Assembly: GCF_017744955.1 (NCBI RefSeq)
Contig: NZ_JAGIAG010000001.1
Location: 930,001-994,000 of the forward strand
DNA: 64,000 nt
Direction of reading: 5' to 3'
Source of the DNA: Dokdonella sp.
Lineage (GTDB): Bacteria; Pseudomonadota; Gammaproteobacteria; Xanthomonadales; Rhodanobacteraceae
A program made the translations under genes and the position numbers. Every line of letters begins with the position of its first letter. Position 1 is the first letter of the stretch. Positions 26,884-35,016 of this stretch are shown one piece after another. The notes beneath the pieces were generated by a model. The model was not told the origin of the DNA. It ran no database searches and saw only the letters and a list, made by a program, of their open reading frames with translations.

Positions 26884-27900
26884 TCAGCGGCCGTAGTAGG
26901 CGATCACCGCGTGGCGCGCTTCGGCGAAGAACAGCCAGCGTTCGACGAACAGGCCGAGCGTGCCCCCTGTTAGGGCAAGCCAGGAGGCCGCCGGACCGAT
27001 CGCAAGACCAAGCAGGAACCCGACTATCGGTGAGAAGAGGATCAGCCCGAAGGCGATCGCGCGCAGCTTACGCGAGTGCTTGCGGGCAAGCACAAAGCCC
27101 ATTTCGCGCGTCAGATAGTTTTCCTCTGTGTGCGGCGCTTCCAGCGGACGCGTGATGCCGAGGAGTTCGAGGCCGACTGCATGGCCAGTGCTGATGTGTG
27201 GTTGCGTGTCGAGCGAGCGCCAGTAGCGATATTTCAGCCATACGCATGGGATCGCGACCATAACGGTGATGACACATAGGGCGTCCCGCACGGACATCCA
27301 CGCGAAGTCGCTACGCGCCATTGCCGTGGCGAAGAGCAGCCCACCGTAGAGCGCCAGGAGCAGATAGGCTGCCACGACCTTTCGGTCGTGCCACGCCCGA
27401 ATGGTCTTGAGGCTTGAATAGATGTTCGCCGTGCAATAGACCGTTATCAGAGCCCCGGCCGAGAGGCATATTCCCAGAAGCGGCAGGGCGAACATGCTCC
27501 AGAAGGGCGCGAAAACCCAAGAGGGATGGTTGGTCGTCCAGACGAGGAACCCGGTCAATGCAAGTAGGCTCGCTGGAACGAAGGTCACTAGCGCGGCGAT
27601 TCCCTCGCGTGACAGCCATGAGCTGCGCCACTGCGACAGAGCGCGCCAGGCGCGTTTGGGTTTCCCTAGATGCGCCAATGAGCAGAGCAACCCCGTAGCT
27701 ACCAGTGCGAAGGCGAGTAAGAAGCTCACCAGGTTTGTGAGTGGAAGATTGCACAGACTCCCTGGAAGGCGGCTCATTGAGGATTCGTCCAGGGCGAAAC
27801 AAAGTGGGTGCGTGGCAAGACTTATGCCCGCGAGAAACCATGCGCCGTATCCAATGCCGGACAGCACGGTGAAGCAGATGATCGAAAAGGTCGGTCGCAT
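26884..27900 (-). CDS. soeC: SoeC/DmsC-type membrane anchor of a molybdoenzyme
   Basis: The 338-residue product has eight to nine hydrophobic segments and DmsC-family features such as CTANIYSSLKTIRAWHD. It anchors the catalytic complex and passes electrons to or from quinone. It is encoded last after the molybdoprotein and the Fe-S subunit. Base composition stands out: three hand-counted 60-base lines gave 62, 55 and 57% GC, against about 70% for its neighbours, and codon choice is less G/C-biased at third positions. The stop of the upstream gene lies nine bases before its ATG. Confidence 0.75.
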   Translation of the reverse strand: MRPTFSIICFTVLSGIGYGAWFLAGISLATHPLCFALDESSMSRLPGSLCNLPLTNLVSFLLAFALVATGLLCSLAHLGKPKRAWRALSQWRSSWLSREGIAALVTFVPASLLALTGFLVWTTNHPSWVFAPFWSMFALPLLGICLSAGALITVYCTANIYSSLKTIRAWHDRKVVAAYLLLALYGGLLFATAMARSDFAWMSVRDALCVITVMVAIPCVWLKYRYWRSLDTQPHISTGHAVGLELLGITRPLEAPHTEENYLTREMGFVLARKHSRKLRAIAFGLILFSPIVGFLLGLAIGPAASWLALTGGTLGLFVERWLFFAEARHAVIAYYGR

Positions 27901-27909
27901 CGGCCTGCC

Positions 27910-28665
27910 TCAGCGCGACAGCACGCGGTCGAGCCAGCGCAGCACGCCGGGGAGTTTTTCGCGCTCCAGCGTTTCTTCGCGGGCCGGCGCGGGTGACGCG
28001 CTCGCCCCGTCGCGCCGCGGTCGCGGCGGCAGGTAGCGATTGACGGGCTTGTAGCCGAACTCCGGCATCAGCGCGTAGCCGTCGCGTTCGGCGACGAGCC
28101 TGGACACCGGCGATTGCGCGTCGCCGAGGTCGCCGAAATGCCGCGCGCGCGTCGGACAGGCCATCACGCAGGCCGGCTGGCGGTCGGCCTCGTCGAGCGT
28201 CTCGTTGTAGATGCGGTCGACGCACAGCGTGCATTTCTGCATCGTGCCCTTCTTCGCGCTGATCTCGCGCGCGCCGTACGGGCAGGCCCAGGCGCAGAGC
28301 TGGCAGCCGATGCACTTGTCCTCGTCGACCAGCACGATGCCGTCTTCGGCGCGCTTGTAGCTGGCGCCGGTCGGGCAGACGGTGACGCAGGCCGGCGTCT
28401 CGCAGTGCAGGCACGAGCGCGGGAAATGCACGGTCAGTTCGCGCGCGCCTTGCGGTGTTTCCTGTTCGACCGCGTAGGTGTGCACGCGATTGAACCACAC
28501 GCCGTTCGGCTCGCCGCCGTAGGGATCGGCGTCGGGCAGCGGGCCGAACTCGCCGCCGTCGTTCCATTCCTTGCACGCGACCGCGCAGGCGTGGCAGCCG
28601 ACGCAGATGTCGAGGTCGATGACCAGGCCGAGCTTCTTCGGCGACGGGGAGGGCAGCGAAGTCAT
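27910..28665 (-). CDS. soeB: SoeB-type four-cluster Fe-S subunit
   Basis: The 251-residue ferredoxin-like subunit has four cysteine groups for 4Fe-4S clusters: CVGCHACAVAC, CLHCETPACVTVCPTG, CIGCQLCAWACPYG and CTLCVDR followed by CVMACPTR. This is the DmsB/PsrB/SoeB pattern that wires the molybdenum site to the membrane anchor. There is no Tat signal. The ATG overlaps the stop of the catalytic subunit gene (ATGA). The C-terminal tail after about residue 215 is Pro/Arg-rich and probably disordered. Confidence 0.88.
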   Translation of the reverse strand: MTSLPSPSPKKLGLVIDLDICVGCHACAVACKEWNDGGEFGPLPDADPYGGEPNGVWFNRVHTYAVEQETPQGARELTVHFPRSCLHCETPACVTVCPTGASYKRAEDGIVLVDEDKCIGCQLCAWACPYGAREISAKKGTMQKCTLCVDRIYNETLDEADRQPACVMACPTRARHFGDLGDAQSPVSRLVAERDGYALMPEFGYKPVNRYLPPRPRRDGASASPAPAREETLEREKLPGVLRWLDRVLSR

Positions 28666-31600
28666 GCGGCGTCCGCCTTCGGATTCCGTGGTGCCGTCGA
28701 CATCTCGATCCGATGGCCCGGCTCGCACGGCGACGGGTCGCGTTCGATGCGCACGCGCAGGTCGAACCAGGCGGCCTGGCCGGTGACCGGGTCGGCGTTC
28801 GCGTAGCTCGCGTCGTCGAGCGATTCGCCGATCAGGTGGTTGAGCAGGAAGCCGTCGCGGTTCTCCGGCGCATCGCCGGCGAGCTTCCACGCGCCCCTGC
28901 GCTTGCCGATCGCGTTCCAGGTCCACACCGTGCCCGGCGCGGTGCTGGCGTGGTGCCGGGCCTGCACGCGGATGCGGCCGCGCGGCGCGGCGAGCCAGAT
29001 CCAGTCGCCGTCGTCGATGCCGTTGGCGGCGGCGGTCTGCGGGTGCAGGTAGAGGAAATTCCGCGTCGCGATCTGCCGCAGCCAGGCGTTCTGCGAACCC
29101 CAGGCGTGATACATGAACATCGGGCGCTGGGTGATCGCGGAAAGCGGGAAGTCGTCGACGTCGTGCGCGCGGGAGCGGGCATCCGCGGTCGTCAGCGGCG
29201 ATCCGCCGAGCGACGCGTACCAGAACGGCAGCGGATCGAAATACCGCGCCACGCGCGCACGATCCTTGGGCGGCGGCTGCGTCGCGCCGTGTCCCTGCGC
29301 GGCGAGGCGGAACCGCTGCAGCGGCTCGCAGTAGAACTCGAGCACGATCGGCGCGTTCGAGCCGACGAAGCCGAGCGACTTGGCCCAGTCCAGGTAGTCG
29401 CGATTGGCCATCTTGTAGTAGCGCGCCGCGGCCGGGATTTCGCGATGCCAGTAGCAGCCGTGCTCGGCGTAGCGTTCGAGCTGGTCGGGATTGGGCAGAC
29501 CGATGCCGGCCTTGGTGCCGTCCGCACCGCGCCAGCCGGCGAGCAGGCCGATGCCGGGGGCGCGTTCGTGCTCGGCGATGTATTGCGCGTAACCCTGCGG
29601 ATACTTCGGCGCGCCGTCGTCGTCGACGAGGCCGGGCAGCTTCAGGCGCGCGCCGAGGTCGAGCAGCACGTCCTGGAACGGGCGCACGTCGCGATCGGGC
29701 GCGACCACCGGCCGGCGGATCGCGTCGCTGGCGCCGTCGGCGTCGGAGATCGGCCGATCGAGCAGGCTGATGCAGTCGTAGCGTTCGAGATAGGTCGTGT
29801 CCGGCAGCACCAGATCGGCGAACGCGACCGTTTCCGAATCGTAGGCGTCGGCGTAGATGATGCGCGGGATCGCATACTCGCCGGTGGCCGGATCGCGCGC
29901 GCAGAGCATCTCGCGCGTCGCCGTCGTGTTCATTGCCGAGTTCCAGCCCATGTTGGCCATGAACAGGAACAGCGTGTCGATGCGGTAGGGATCGCCGGCG
30001 ACCGCGTTGGCGATCACGTTCTGCAGCATGCCGTGCGCGGCGAGCGGGTGCTCCCAGGAGAACGCCTTGTCGATGCGGCGCGGACTGCCGCCGGCGTCGA
30101 CCACGAGATCCTCCGGCGCGTGCACGTAGCCGAGCGGGCCGGCGTCGAGCGCGCCGTTCGGCTTGCGCGATTTTCCGGGGCGATTGGGCGGCGGTGCGGA
30201 TTTCGGATACGGCGGCTGGTAGCGGAAGCTGCCCGGCGTGTCGATCGCGCCGAGGATCATCTGCAGCAGATGCAGCGTCCGGCAGGTGTGGAAGCCGTTG
30301 GCGTGCGCGCTGATCCCGCGCATCGCGTGCATCGCGACCGGGCGGCCGGTCATCTGCGCATGCTCGCGCCCGTGCGCGTCGGTCCAGGGCTGGTCGAGCG
30401 TGATGGCTTGCTCGAATGCGGCTTCGGCGAGTTCCCGCGCGAGGCGGCGGATCGTCTCGGCCGGTACGCCGCAGACCGGAGCCGCTGCATCCGGTGCGTA
30501 GTCGTCGGCGAGATAGCGTTCGGCGAACAACTGGAACGAAGGAACCGCGCGGCGGCCGTCGGGCAAGGTGACTTCACCGACGACGAGCGGGGAAATGCCG
30601 GGGGCGTCGGCGCGGGTCACTGTCGGGCCGGGGCGTTTCGCTCCGGGTTCCCTCACCCGCGCCTGCGGCGCGACCTCTCCCGCACACGGGAGAGGTGACG
30701 GCGGTTCTTGCTCTCCCGCACGCGAAGCAGGTGACTGCCATTCTCCCTCGCCCGCTTGCGGGAGAGGGCCGGGGTGAGGGAAGTCTTGCGCCGCCGCCGC
30801 ATCCTCGGATGCCCGCACCGCGCACAGCGGATGACCGTCCGCATCGCGCGCGAACAATCCGTCCTCGGCGCCGCCCGGATCGCGAATCACCAGGTAGTGC
30901 GCATTGGTGTAGCGCACCAGATACTCGAGATCGACGCGATCCGCGCGCAGCAGCTCGTGGATCAATGCACCGGCGAGCAGCCCGTCGGTGCCCGGATTGA
31001 TCGGCACCCATTCGTCCGCGATCGCGCCGTAGCCGCTGCGCACTGGGTTGATCGCGACGATCTTGGCGCCGCGCGTCTTGAGCTGGCCGAGGCCCAGCTT
31101 GATCGGGTTGGAATCGTGGTCTTCGGCCACGCCCCACAGCATCAGGTACCTGGTCAGCGCCCAGTCGGGTTCGCCGAATTCCCAGAAGCTGCCGCCGAGC
31201 GTGTACATGCCGGCGGCGGCCATGTTGACCGAGCAGAAGCCGCCGTGCGCGGCGTAGTTGATCGTGCCGAAGGCCTGCGCCCACCAGCCGGTCAGCGCCT
31301 GGCTCTGGTCGCGGCCGGTGAAGAAGGCGAGTTCGTCGGGATTGCGCGCGCGGATGTCGCCGAGCCACTGCGTCGCCAGCGCCAGCGCCTCGTCCCATTC
31401 GATCTCGCGGAACTCGCGCGCGCCACGTTCGCCGACGCGCAGCAGCGGCTTGCGCAGGCGTGCCGGCGAATAGTGCTGCTTGATGCCGGCCGAGCCCTTC
31501 GCGCAGATCACGCCGCGATTGACCGGGTGCGCGGGATTGCCGTCGATGTAGCGCACGCGGCCGTCCTTCAGATGCACCCTGATTCCGCACCGGCACGCGC

Positions 31601-31670
31601 ACATGTAGCACGTGGTCGTGGCGATCTCGTCGCCGGTGGGCAGGTTCAGATTCAGATGAGCGTGCGGCAC
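28662..31670 (-). CDS. soeA: SoeA-type molybdopterin oxidoreductase (likely sulfite dehydrogenase), with repeat-derived insert
   Basis: The 1002-residue product begins, without a Tat signal, with the Fe-S motif C21-x2-C24-x3-C28 ... C56 (TTTCYMCACRCG, VICAKG). The molybdenum region is HGGFCSVNMAAAGMY, with C146 the likely metal ligand; a Cys ligand and this exact block are what I remember of the cytoplasmic sulfite dehydrogenase SoeA. Together with SoeB and SoeC it would oxidise sulfite to sulfate (via quinone) on the cytoplasmic side. Residues about 296-341 (PHPGPLPQAGEG ... SPLPCAGE) are encoded by an interspersed DNA repeat and are not part of the fold. The start is GTG. A polysulfide reductase-like role is the main alternative. 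Confidence 0.75.
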   Translation of the reverse strand: MPHAHLNLNLPTGDEIATTTCYMCACRCGIRVHLKDGRVRYIDGNPAHPVNRGVICAKGSAGIKQHYSPARLRKPLLRVGERGAREFREIEWDEALALATQWLGDIRARNPDELAFFTGRDQSQALTGWWAQAFGTINYAAHGGFCSVNMAAAGMYTLGGSFWEFGEPDWALTRYLMLWGVAEDHDSNPIKLGLGQLKTRGAKIVAINPVRSGYGAIADEWVPINPGTDGLLAGALIHELLRADRVDLEYLVRYTNAHYLVIRDPGGAEDGLFARDADGHPLCAVRASEDAAAAQDFPHPGPLPQAGEGEWQSPASRAGEQEPPSPLPCAGEVAPQARVREPGAKRPGPTVTRADAPGISPLVVGEVTLPDGRRAVPSFQLFAERYLADDYAPDAAAPVCGVPAETIRRLARELAEAAFEQAITLDQPWTDAHGREHAQMTGRPVAMHAMRGISAHANGFHTCRTLHLLQMILGAIDTPGSFRYQPPYPKSAPPPNRPGKSRKPNGALDAGPLGYVHAPEDLVVDAGGSPRRIDKAFSWEHPLAAHGMLQNVIANAVAGDPYRIDTLFLFMANMGWNSAMNTTATREMLCARDPATGEYAIPRIIYADAYDSETVAFADLVLPDTTYLERYDCISLLDRPISDADGASDAIRRPVVAPDRDVRPFQDVLLDLGARLKLPGLVDDDGAPKYPQGYAQYIAEHERAPGIGLLAGWRGADGTKAGIGLPNPDQLERYAEHGCYWHREIPAAARYYKMANRDYLDWAKSLGFVGSNAPIVLEFYCEPLQRFRLAAQGHGATQPPPKDRARVARYFDPLPFWYASLGGSPLTTADARSRAHDVDDFPLSAITQRPMFMYHAWGSQNAWLRQIATRNFLYLHPQTAAANGIDDGDWIWLAAPRGRIRVQARHHASTAPGTVWTWNAIGKRRGAWKLAGDAPENRDGFLLNHLIGESLDDASYANADPVTGQAAWFDLRVRIERDPSPCEPGHRIEMSTAPRNPKADAA
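30650..30783 (-). repeat. REP-like interspersed repeat inside soeA
   Basis: The element is bounded by CCCTCACCC and GGGTGAGGG and contains three hairpin-type units with CTCTCCCG / CGGGAGAG arms. Its translation gives the peptide types PHPGPLPQAGEG and SPLPCAGE, well known from spurious readings of such repeats. It stays open in frame through soeA. Confidence 0.85.
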
Positions 31671-31769
31671 GGCAACGGTGTGCGGCTGGCGAAGCGGCCA
31701 TGGTAGCGGATGCGCCGCCGGCGCTGCCTACAATGGCGGACGCTTCCGCACTCACGTCCCGCTCGAATC

Positions 31770-32342
31770 ATGGCCGAACCGAAGATCCTGCCGCGCTCGT
31801 TCTATCGGCGCGATCCGCGCGAGGTCGCGCCGGATCTGCTCAACAAGCTCCTGCTCGGTCCCGACGGGCGTGTCGGCCGCATCGTCGAAACGGAAGCCTA
31901 TTGCGGCGCGATCGACGCGGCGGCGCATTCGTTCCGCGGCCGCACGCCGCGCAACGCGACCATGTTCGGGCCGCCCGGCCATCTCTACGTGTACTTCACC
32001 TACGGCATGCACTGGTGCGCGAACGCGACCTGCGGCGACGGCACGGCGGTGCTGCTGCGCGCGCTGGAGCCGCTGCGTGGGATCGAGCGGATGCGTCTGG
32101 CGCGGCCGCGGGCGCGCAGCGAGCGCGAGCTGTGCAGCGGTCCGGCACGGCTGTGCCAGGCGTTCGGCATCGACGGCGCCGACGACGGCGTCGATCTATT
32201 GCATGGGCGCGTGCGCATCGCCGGCGATGGCACGCCGCCGCCGGCCGAGCCGGCGGTCGGGCCGCGCATCGGCATCACGCGCGCGGCCGAGGAGCCGTGG
32301 CGCTGGTACGTGCCGGGCAATCCGCATGTGTCCGGGCGTTAG
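31770..32342 (+). CDS. mpg: DNA-3-methyladenine glycosylase (AAG/MPG family)
   Basis: The 190-residue base-excision enzyme has the family motifs LLGPDGRVGRIVETEAYCG (catalytic Glu in VETEAY), RNATMFGPPGHLYVYFTYGMHWC and GPRIGITRAAEEPWRWY. It removes alkylated and deaminated purines. It is divergent from soeA across 99 bases. The chosen ATG at 31770 gives the usual short N-terminus. Confidence 0.92.
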   Translation: MAEPKILPRSFYRRDPREVAPDLLNKLLLGPDGRVGRIVETEAYCGAIDAAAHSFRGRTPRNATMFGPPGHLYVYFTYGMHWCANATCGDGTAVLLRALEPLRGIERMRLARPRARSERELCSGPARLCQAFGIDGADDGVDLLHGRVRIAGDGTPPPAEPAVGPRIGITRAAEEPWRWYVPGNPHVSGR

Positions 32343-32499
32343 CGGAAAAGCACGAGCAGGGCCCTGCAAGGAGGCGGCGTGACGGAGGCGTGCGATGCGT
32401 CCGTCGCGGCAGCGGTCGTGGACGATCGCACGAAGACCGCGGAGCGGCGCCGGCGGCTGTGACAAACTAGCCGGATCGACCGCCCTCACATTGCGCGCC

Positions 32500-33483
32500 A
32501 TGGACCGTTACGAACGCATCCTGACCCTGCATCGCCTCCTGAAGTCGGCGCGCTATCCGGTGCCGTTCGCACGCCTGAAGGACGAGCTGGCCTGCTCGCG
32601 CGCGACGCTGTACCGCGACATCGCGTTCCTGCGCGACGCGCTCGGCGCGCCGATCGAGAGCGGCGGCGGCGAGGAGGCGACCTTCCACTACGCCGCCGAC
32701 GAGGCCGAACGCTTCGAGCTGCCGGGCCTGTGGCTGACCAGCGAGGAACTCGCCGCGCTGCTCGCGCTGAACGAGCTCCTGGTGAAATCCGACCCCGGCG
32801 TGCTGGCCGGCGCGCTGGCGCCGTTCCGCGCGCGCATCGAGCGCCTGCTGTCGGACCATTCGAGCGGTCGCGCCCTGCCGGTCGAACGCATCCGCGTGCT
32901 CGCCAGCGGCTCGCGCAGGCTCGACCAGAACGCGTTCCGCGTCGTCGCCGGCGCGCTGCTCAATCGCCAGCGCCTGAAGTTCCGCTATCGCGCGCGCTCG
33001 ACCGACGCGCAGACCGAGCGCACGGTCTCGCCGCAGCGACTCGCGCATTACCGCGACAACTGGTATCTCGACGCCTGGGACCACAGCCGCGACGCGCTGC
33101 GCAGCTTCGCGCTCGACCGCATCCGCGAGCCGCAGCCACAGGACGAGCCGGCGCTGGACCGCGAGAGCACCGAACTCGATGCACACCTCGCTTCGAGCTA
33201 CGGCATCTTTTCCGGCGCGCCGAAGGCCTGGGCCACGATCCGCTTTTCCACGCACGCCGCGCGCTGGGTCGCCGACGAGCACTGGCATTCGCAGCAGCAG
33301 GGCGCGCGTCTGCCGGACGGCCGCTACGAACTGAAGCTGCCCTATTCGAACTCGCGCGAGCTGCTGATGGACGTGCTGAAGTACGGCCCGGACGCGGAAG
33401 TCGTCGCGCCGGTGTCTTTGCGCGAAGAGATGAAGATCCTGCTGCAGCTCGCGCTCGGCGCGTATCAGGGGGCGCCGGCGTGA
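32500..33483 (+). CDS. WYL domain transcriptional regulator (YafY-like)
   Basis: The 327-residue product has an N-terminal HTH (RYERILTLHRLLKSARYPVPF then LACSRATLYRDIAFLRDAL). It continues with a WYL domain in which the hallmark appears as NWYLDAWDHSRDALRSFALDRI (about residues 186-208), and a WCX-like C-terminal extension. WYL regulators bind small nucleic-acid-related ligands and often respond to DNA damage or phage. The next gene overlaps it by four bases (GTGA), so the patatin is probably its partner in the transcript. Confidence 0.85.
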   Translation: MDRYERILTLHRLLKSARYPVPFARLKDELACSRATLYRDIAFLRDALGAPIESGGGEEATFHYAADEAERFELPGLWLTSEELAALLALNELLVKSDPGVLAGALAPFRARIERLLSDHSSGRALPVERIRVLASGSRRLDQNAFRVVAGALLNRQRLKFRYRARSTDAQTERTVSPQRLAHYRDNWYLDAWDHSRDALRSFALDRIREPQPQDEPALDRESTELDAHLASSYGIFSGAPKAWATIRFSTHAARWVADEHWHSQQQGARLPDGRYELKLPYSNSRELLMDVLKYGPDAEVVAPVSLREEMKILLQLALGAYQGAPA

Positions 33484-34445
33484 ACGACGAACCGACCGCG
33501 CTGCCGAGCTCGTCGCAGGATCTCGCGCCCGAGCGCGGCACCTCGGTCTCGCTGGTGCTCGGCTCCGGCGGCGCGCGCGGCTACGCGCACATCGGCGTGA
33601 TCGAGGAGCTGGAGGCGCGCGGCTACGCGATCCGCTCGATCGCCGGCAGTTCGATGGGCGCGCTGGTCGGCGGCATCTATGCGGCCGGCAAGCTGGCGAG
33701 CTACGCCGACTGGGTGCGCCCGCTGCAACGCCTGGACGTGTTGCGCCTGCTCGACTGGACGCTGAGCGGCGGCGGCTTCATCAAGGGCGATCGCATCATC
33801 GGCGTGCTGCGCGATCTCGCCGGCGACACCGACATCGAGGAGCTGCCGATCCCGTACACCGCGGTCGCGGTGGACCTCGACCAGCAGCGCGAGGTCTGGT
33901 TCTCGAAGGGGCCGCTGTTCGACGCGATCCGCGCCTCGATCGCGATCCCGACGATCATCCGTCCGCACCACTACCAGGGTCGCCTGCTCGTCGACGGCGG
34001 CCTGCTCAATCCGCTGCCGGTCTCGCCGACCTTGCGCGATCGCACCGACGCGACGATCGCCGTCGACGTCAACGCGGCGCCCGAGCCCTTGTCCGGCGGC
34101 GACGATCCGAACGTCGGCGGCGTGCCGGACCTGGCGCCGGCCGCGCCGGCGCGGCCGCGGCATCGCATCGCCGAGTTCATCGAGACGCAGTTCGCCAGGC
34201 GCGCCAAGCGCGGTGCCGCGCACGAGCCGGGCGCGTTCGAACTGTTCGCGCGCTCGCTCGACATCGTGCAGGAAACCATCACGCGGCTGAAACTCGCCGC
34301 GCAGCCGCCGGATCTTCTGATCACCATTCCGCGCAACGCCTGCGCGTTCTATGAATTCCACCGCGCCGAGGAGCTGATCGAACTCGGCCGCCAGCGCACG
34401 CGCGAGGCGCTGGCACGCTGGTCGAAGCCGCCCTCCGGCGGCTGA
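33480..34445 (+). CDS. Patatin-like phospholipase (RssA-like)
   Basis: The 321-residue product has the patatin oxyanion loop LGSGGARGYAHIGVIEEL, nucleophile Ser in GSSMG and catalytic Asp in VDGGLLNPLPV. It is a cytoplasmic or membrane-associated acyl hydrolase of the RssA type. The GTG start overlaps the WYL gene stop. The last codons (SKPPSGG-stop) are encoded by the first copy of an 80-bp tandem repeat, so the C-terminus has been shaped by the repeat. Confidence 0.88.
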   Translation: MNDEPTALPSSSQDLAPERGTSVSLVLGSGGARGYAHIGVIEELEARGYAIRSIAGSSMGALVGGIYAAGKLASYADWVRPLQRLDVLRLLDWTLSGGGFIKGDRIIGVLRDLAGDTDIEELPIPYTAVAVDLDQQREVWFSKGPLFDAIRASIAIPTIIRPHHYQGRLLVDGGLLNPLPVSPTLRDRTDATIAVDVNAAPEPLSGGDDPNVGGVPDLAPAAPARPRHRIAEFIETQFARRAKRGAAHEPGAFELFARSLDIVQETITRLKLAAQPPDLLITIPRNACAFYEFHRAEELIELGRQRTREALARWSKPPSGG

Positions 34446-34683
34446 GGGTGAGCCATGGTTGGCGAACGGGAAGCGCTCCATGGATGGACTCTGGTGGGAG
34501 AGCCGCTCCGCCCTCCGGCGGCTGAGGGTGAGCCATGGATGGCGAACGGGAAGCGCTCCATGGATGGATTTTCGTGAGAGAGCCGCTCCGCCCTCCGGCG
34601 GTTGAGGGTGAGCCATGGATGGCGAACGGGAGGCGCTCCATGGATGGATTCTCGTGAGAGGGCCAGTACACCCTCCGGCGGCC
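34431..34683. repeat. 80-bp direct tandem repeat, three copies plus a partial fourth
   Basis: Copies start at 34431, 34511 and 34591, with a partial copy at 34671, an exact 80-base period. Each begins CCCTCCGGCGG and holds ATGGATGG twice. Copies differ at only a few bases. The array begins inside the patatin gene and supplies its stop codon. The rest of the intergenic region, 34684-34960, shows nothing else I can interpret. Confidence 0.92.
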
Positions 34684-34969
34684 GAGAAATCACGACTGTG
34701 CCGCGCTTCGCACATCCCGGCGAAATCCACCCGCCGTCGGCTGTGAATTTCCCGCCCGCATCGTCAGGATTTTGAAAGCTTCGTTTGGTTAGCGTCGGTT
34801 CGCTGCGATGTCGGTCGTGCGGGAATCGATGTGCCGGACGGAGTCGGGGTGGGCCATCGCTCGTCGCGCGATCCCCTGGGTTTCACTGTCGATTCCGAAG
34901 CCGGGGGAAGCTTCTCGCCCGATCCGCCACGCAGCCCGGCACGGGTCGGCTGGAGCCGATCCGCAGAGC

Positions 34970-34993
34970 GTCCCTCCACGACGCTGGAGGGAC
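34970..34993 (+). promoter_or_regulatory. Leader hairpin upstream of the S53 peptidase
   Basis: GTCCCTCCA and TGGAGGGAC form a perfect nine-base stem with a six-base loop, ending eleven bases before the GAGGAG ribosome binding site. It could stabilise the mRNA or modulate translation. There is no T-tract directly after it. Confidence 0.45.
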
Positions 34994-35016
34994 ACCCCTT
35001 CTTCGAGGAGCGTACG

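Noticed and set aside
28662..31670. DMSO reductase or formate dehydrogenase identity for the molybdoenzyme
   Set aside because: There is no Tat signal, no Sec codon at the metal ligand, and the Cys-containing HGGFCSVNMAAAG block fits SoeA better.
34431..34683. CRISPR array
   Set aside because: The 80-base units are contiguous, with no unique spacers and no cas genes nearby.
34349..34693. Minus-strand repetitive peptide frames over the 80-bp array
   Set aside because: These are translations of a DNA repeat; no ribosome binding site or conserved start. Treated as repeat only.
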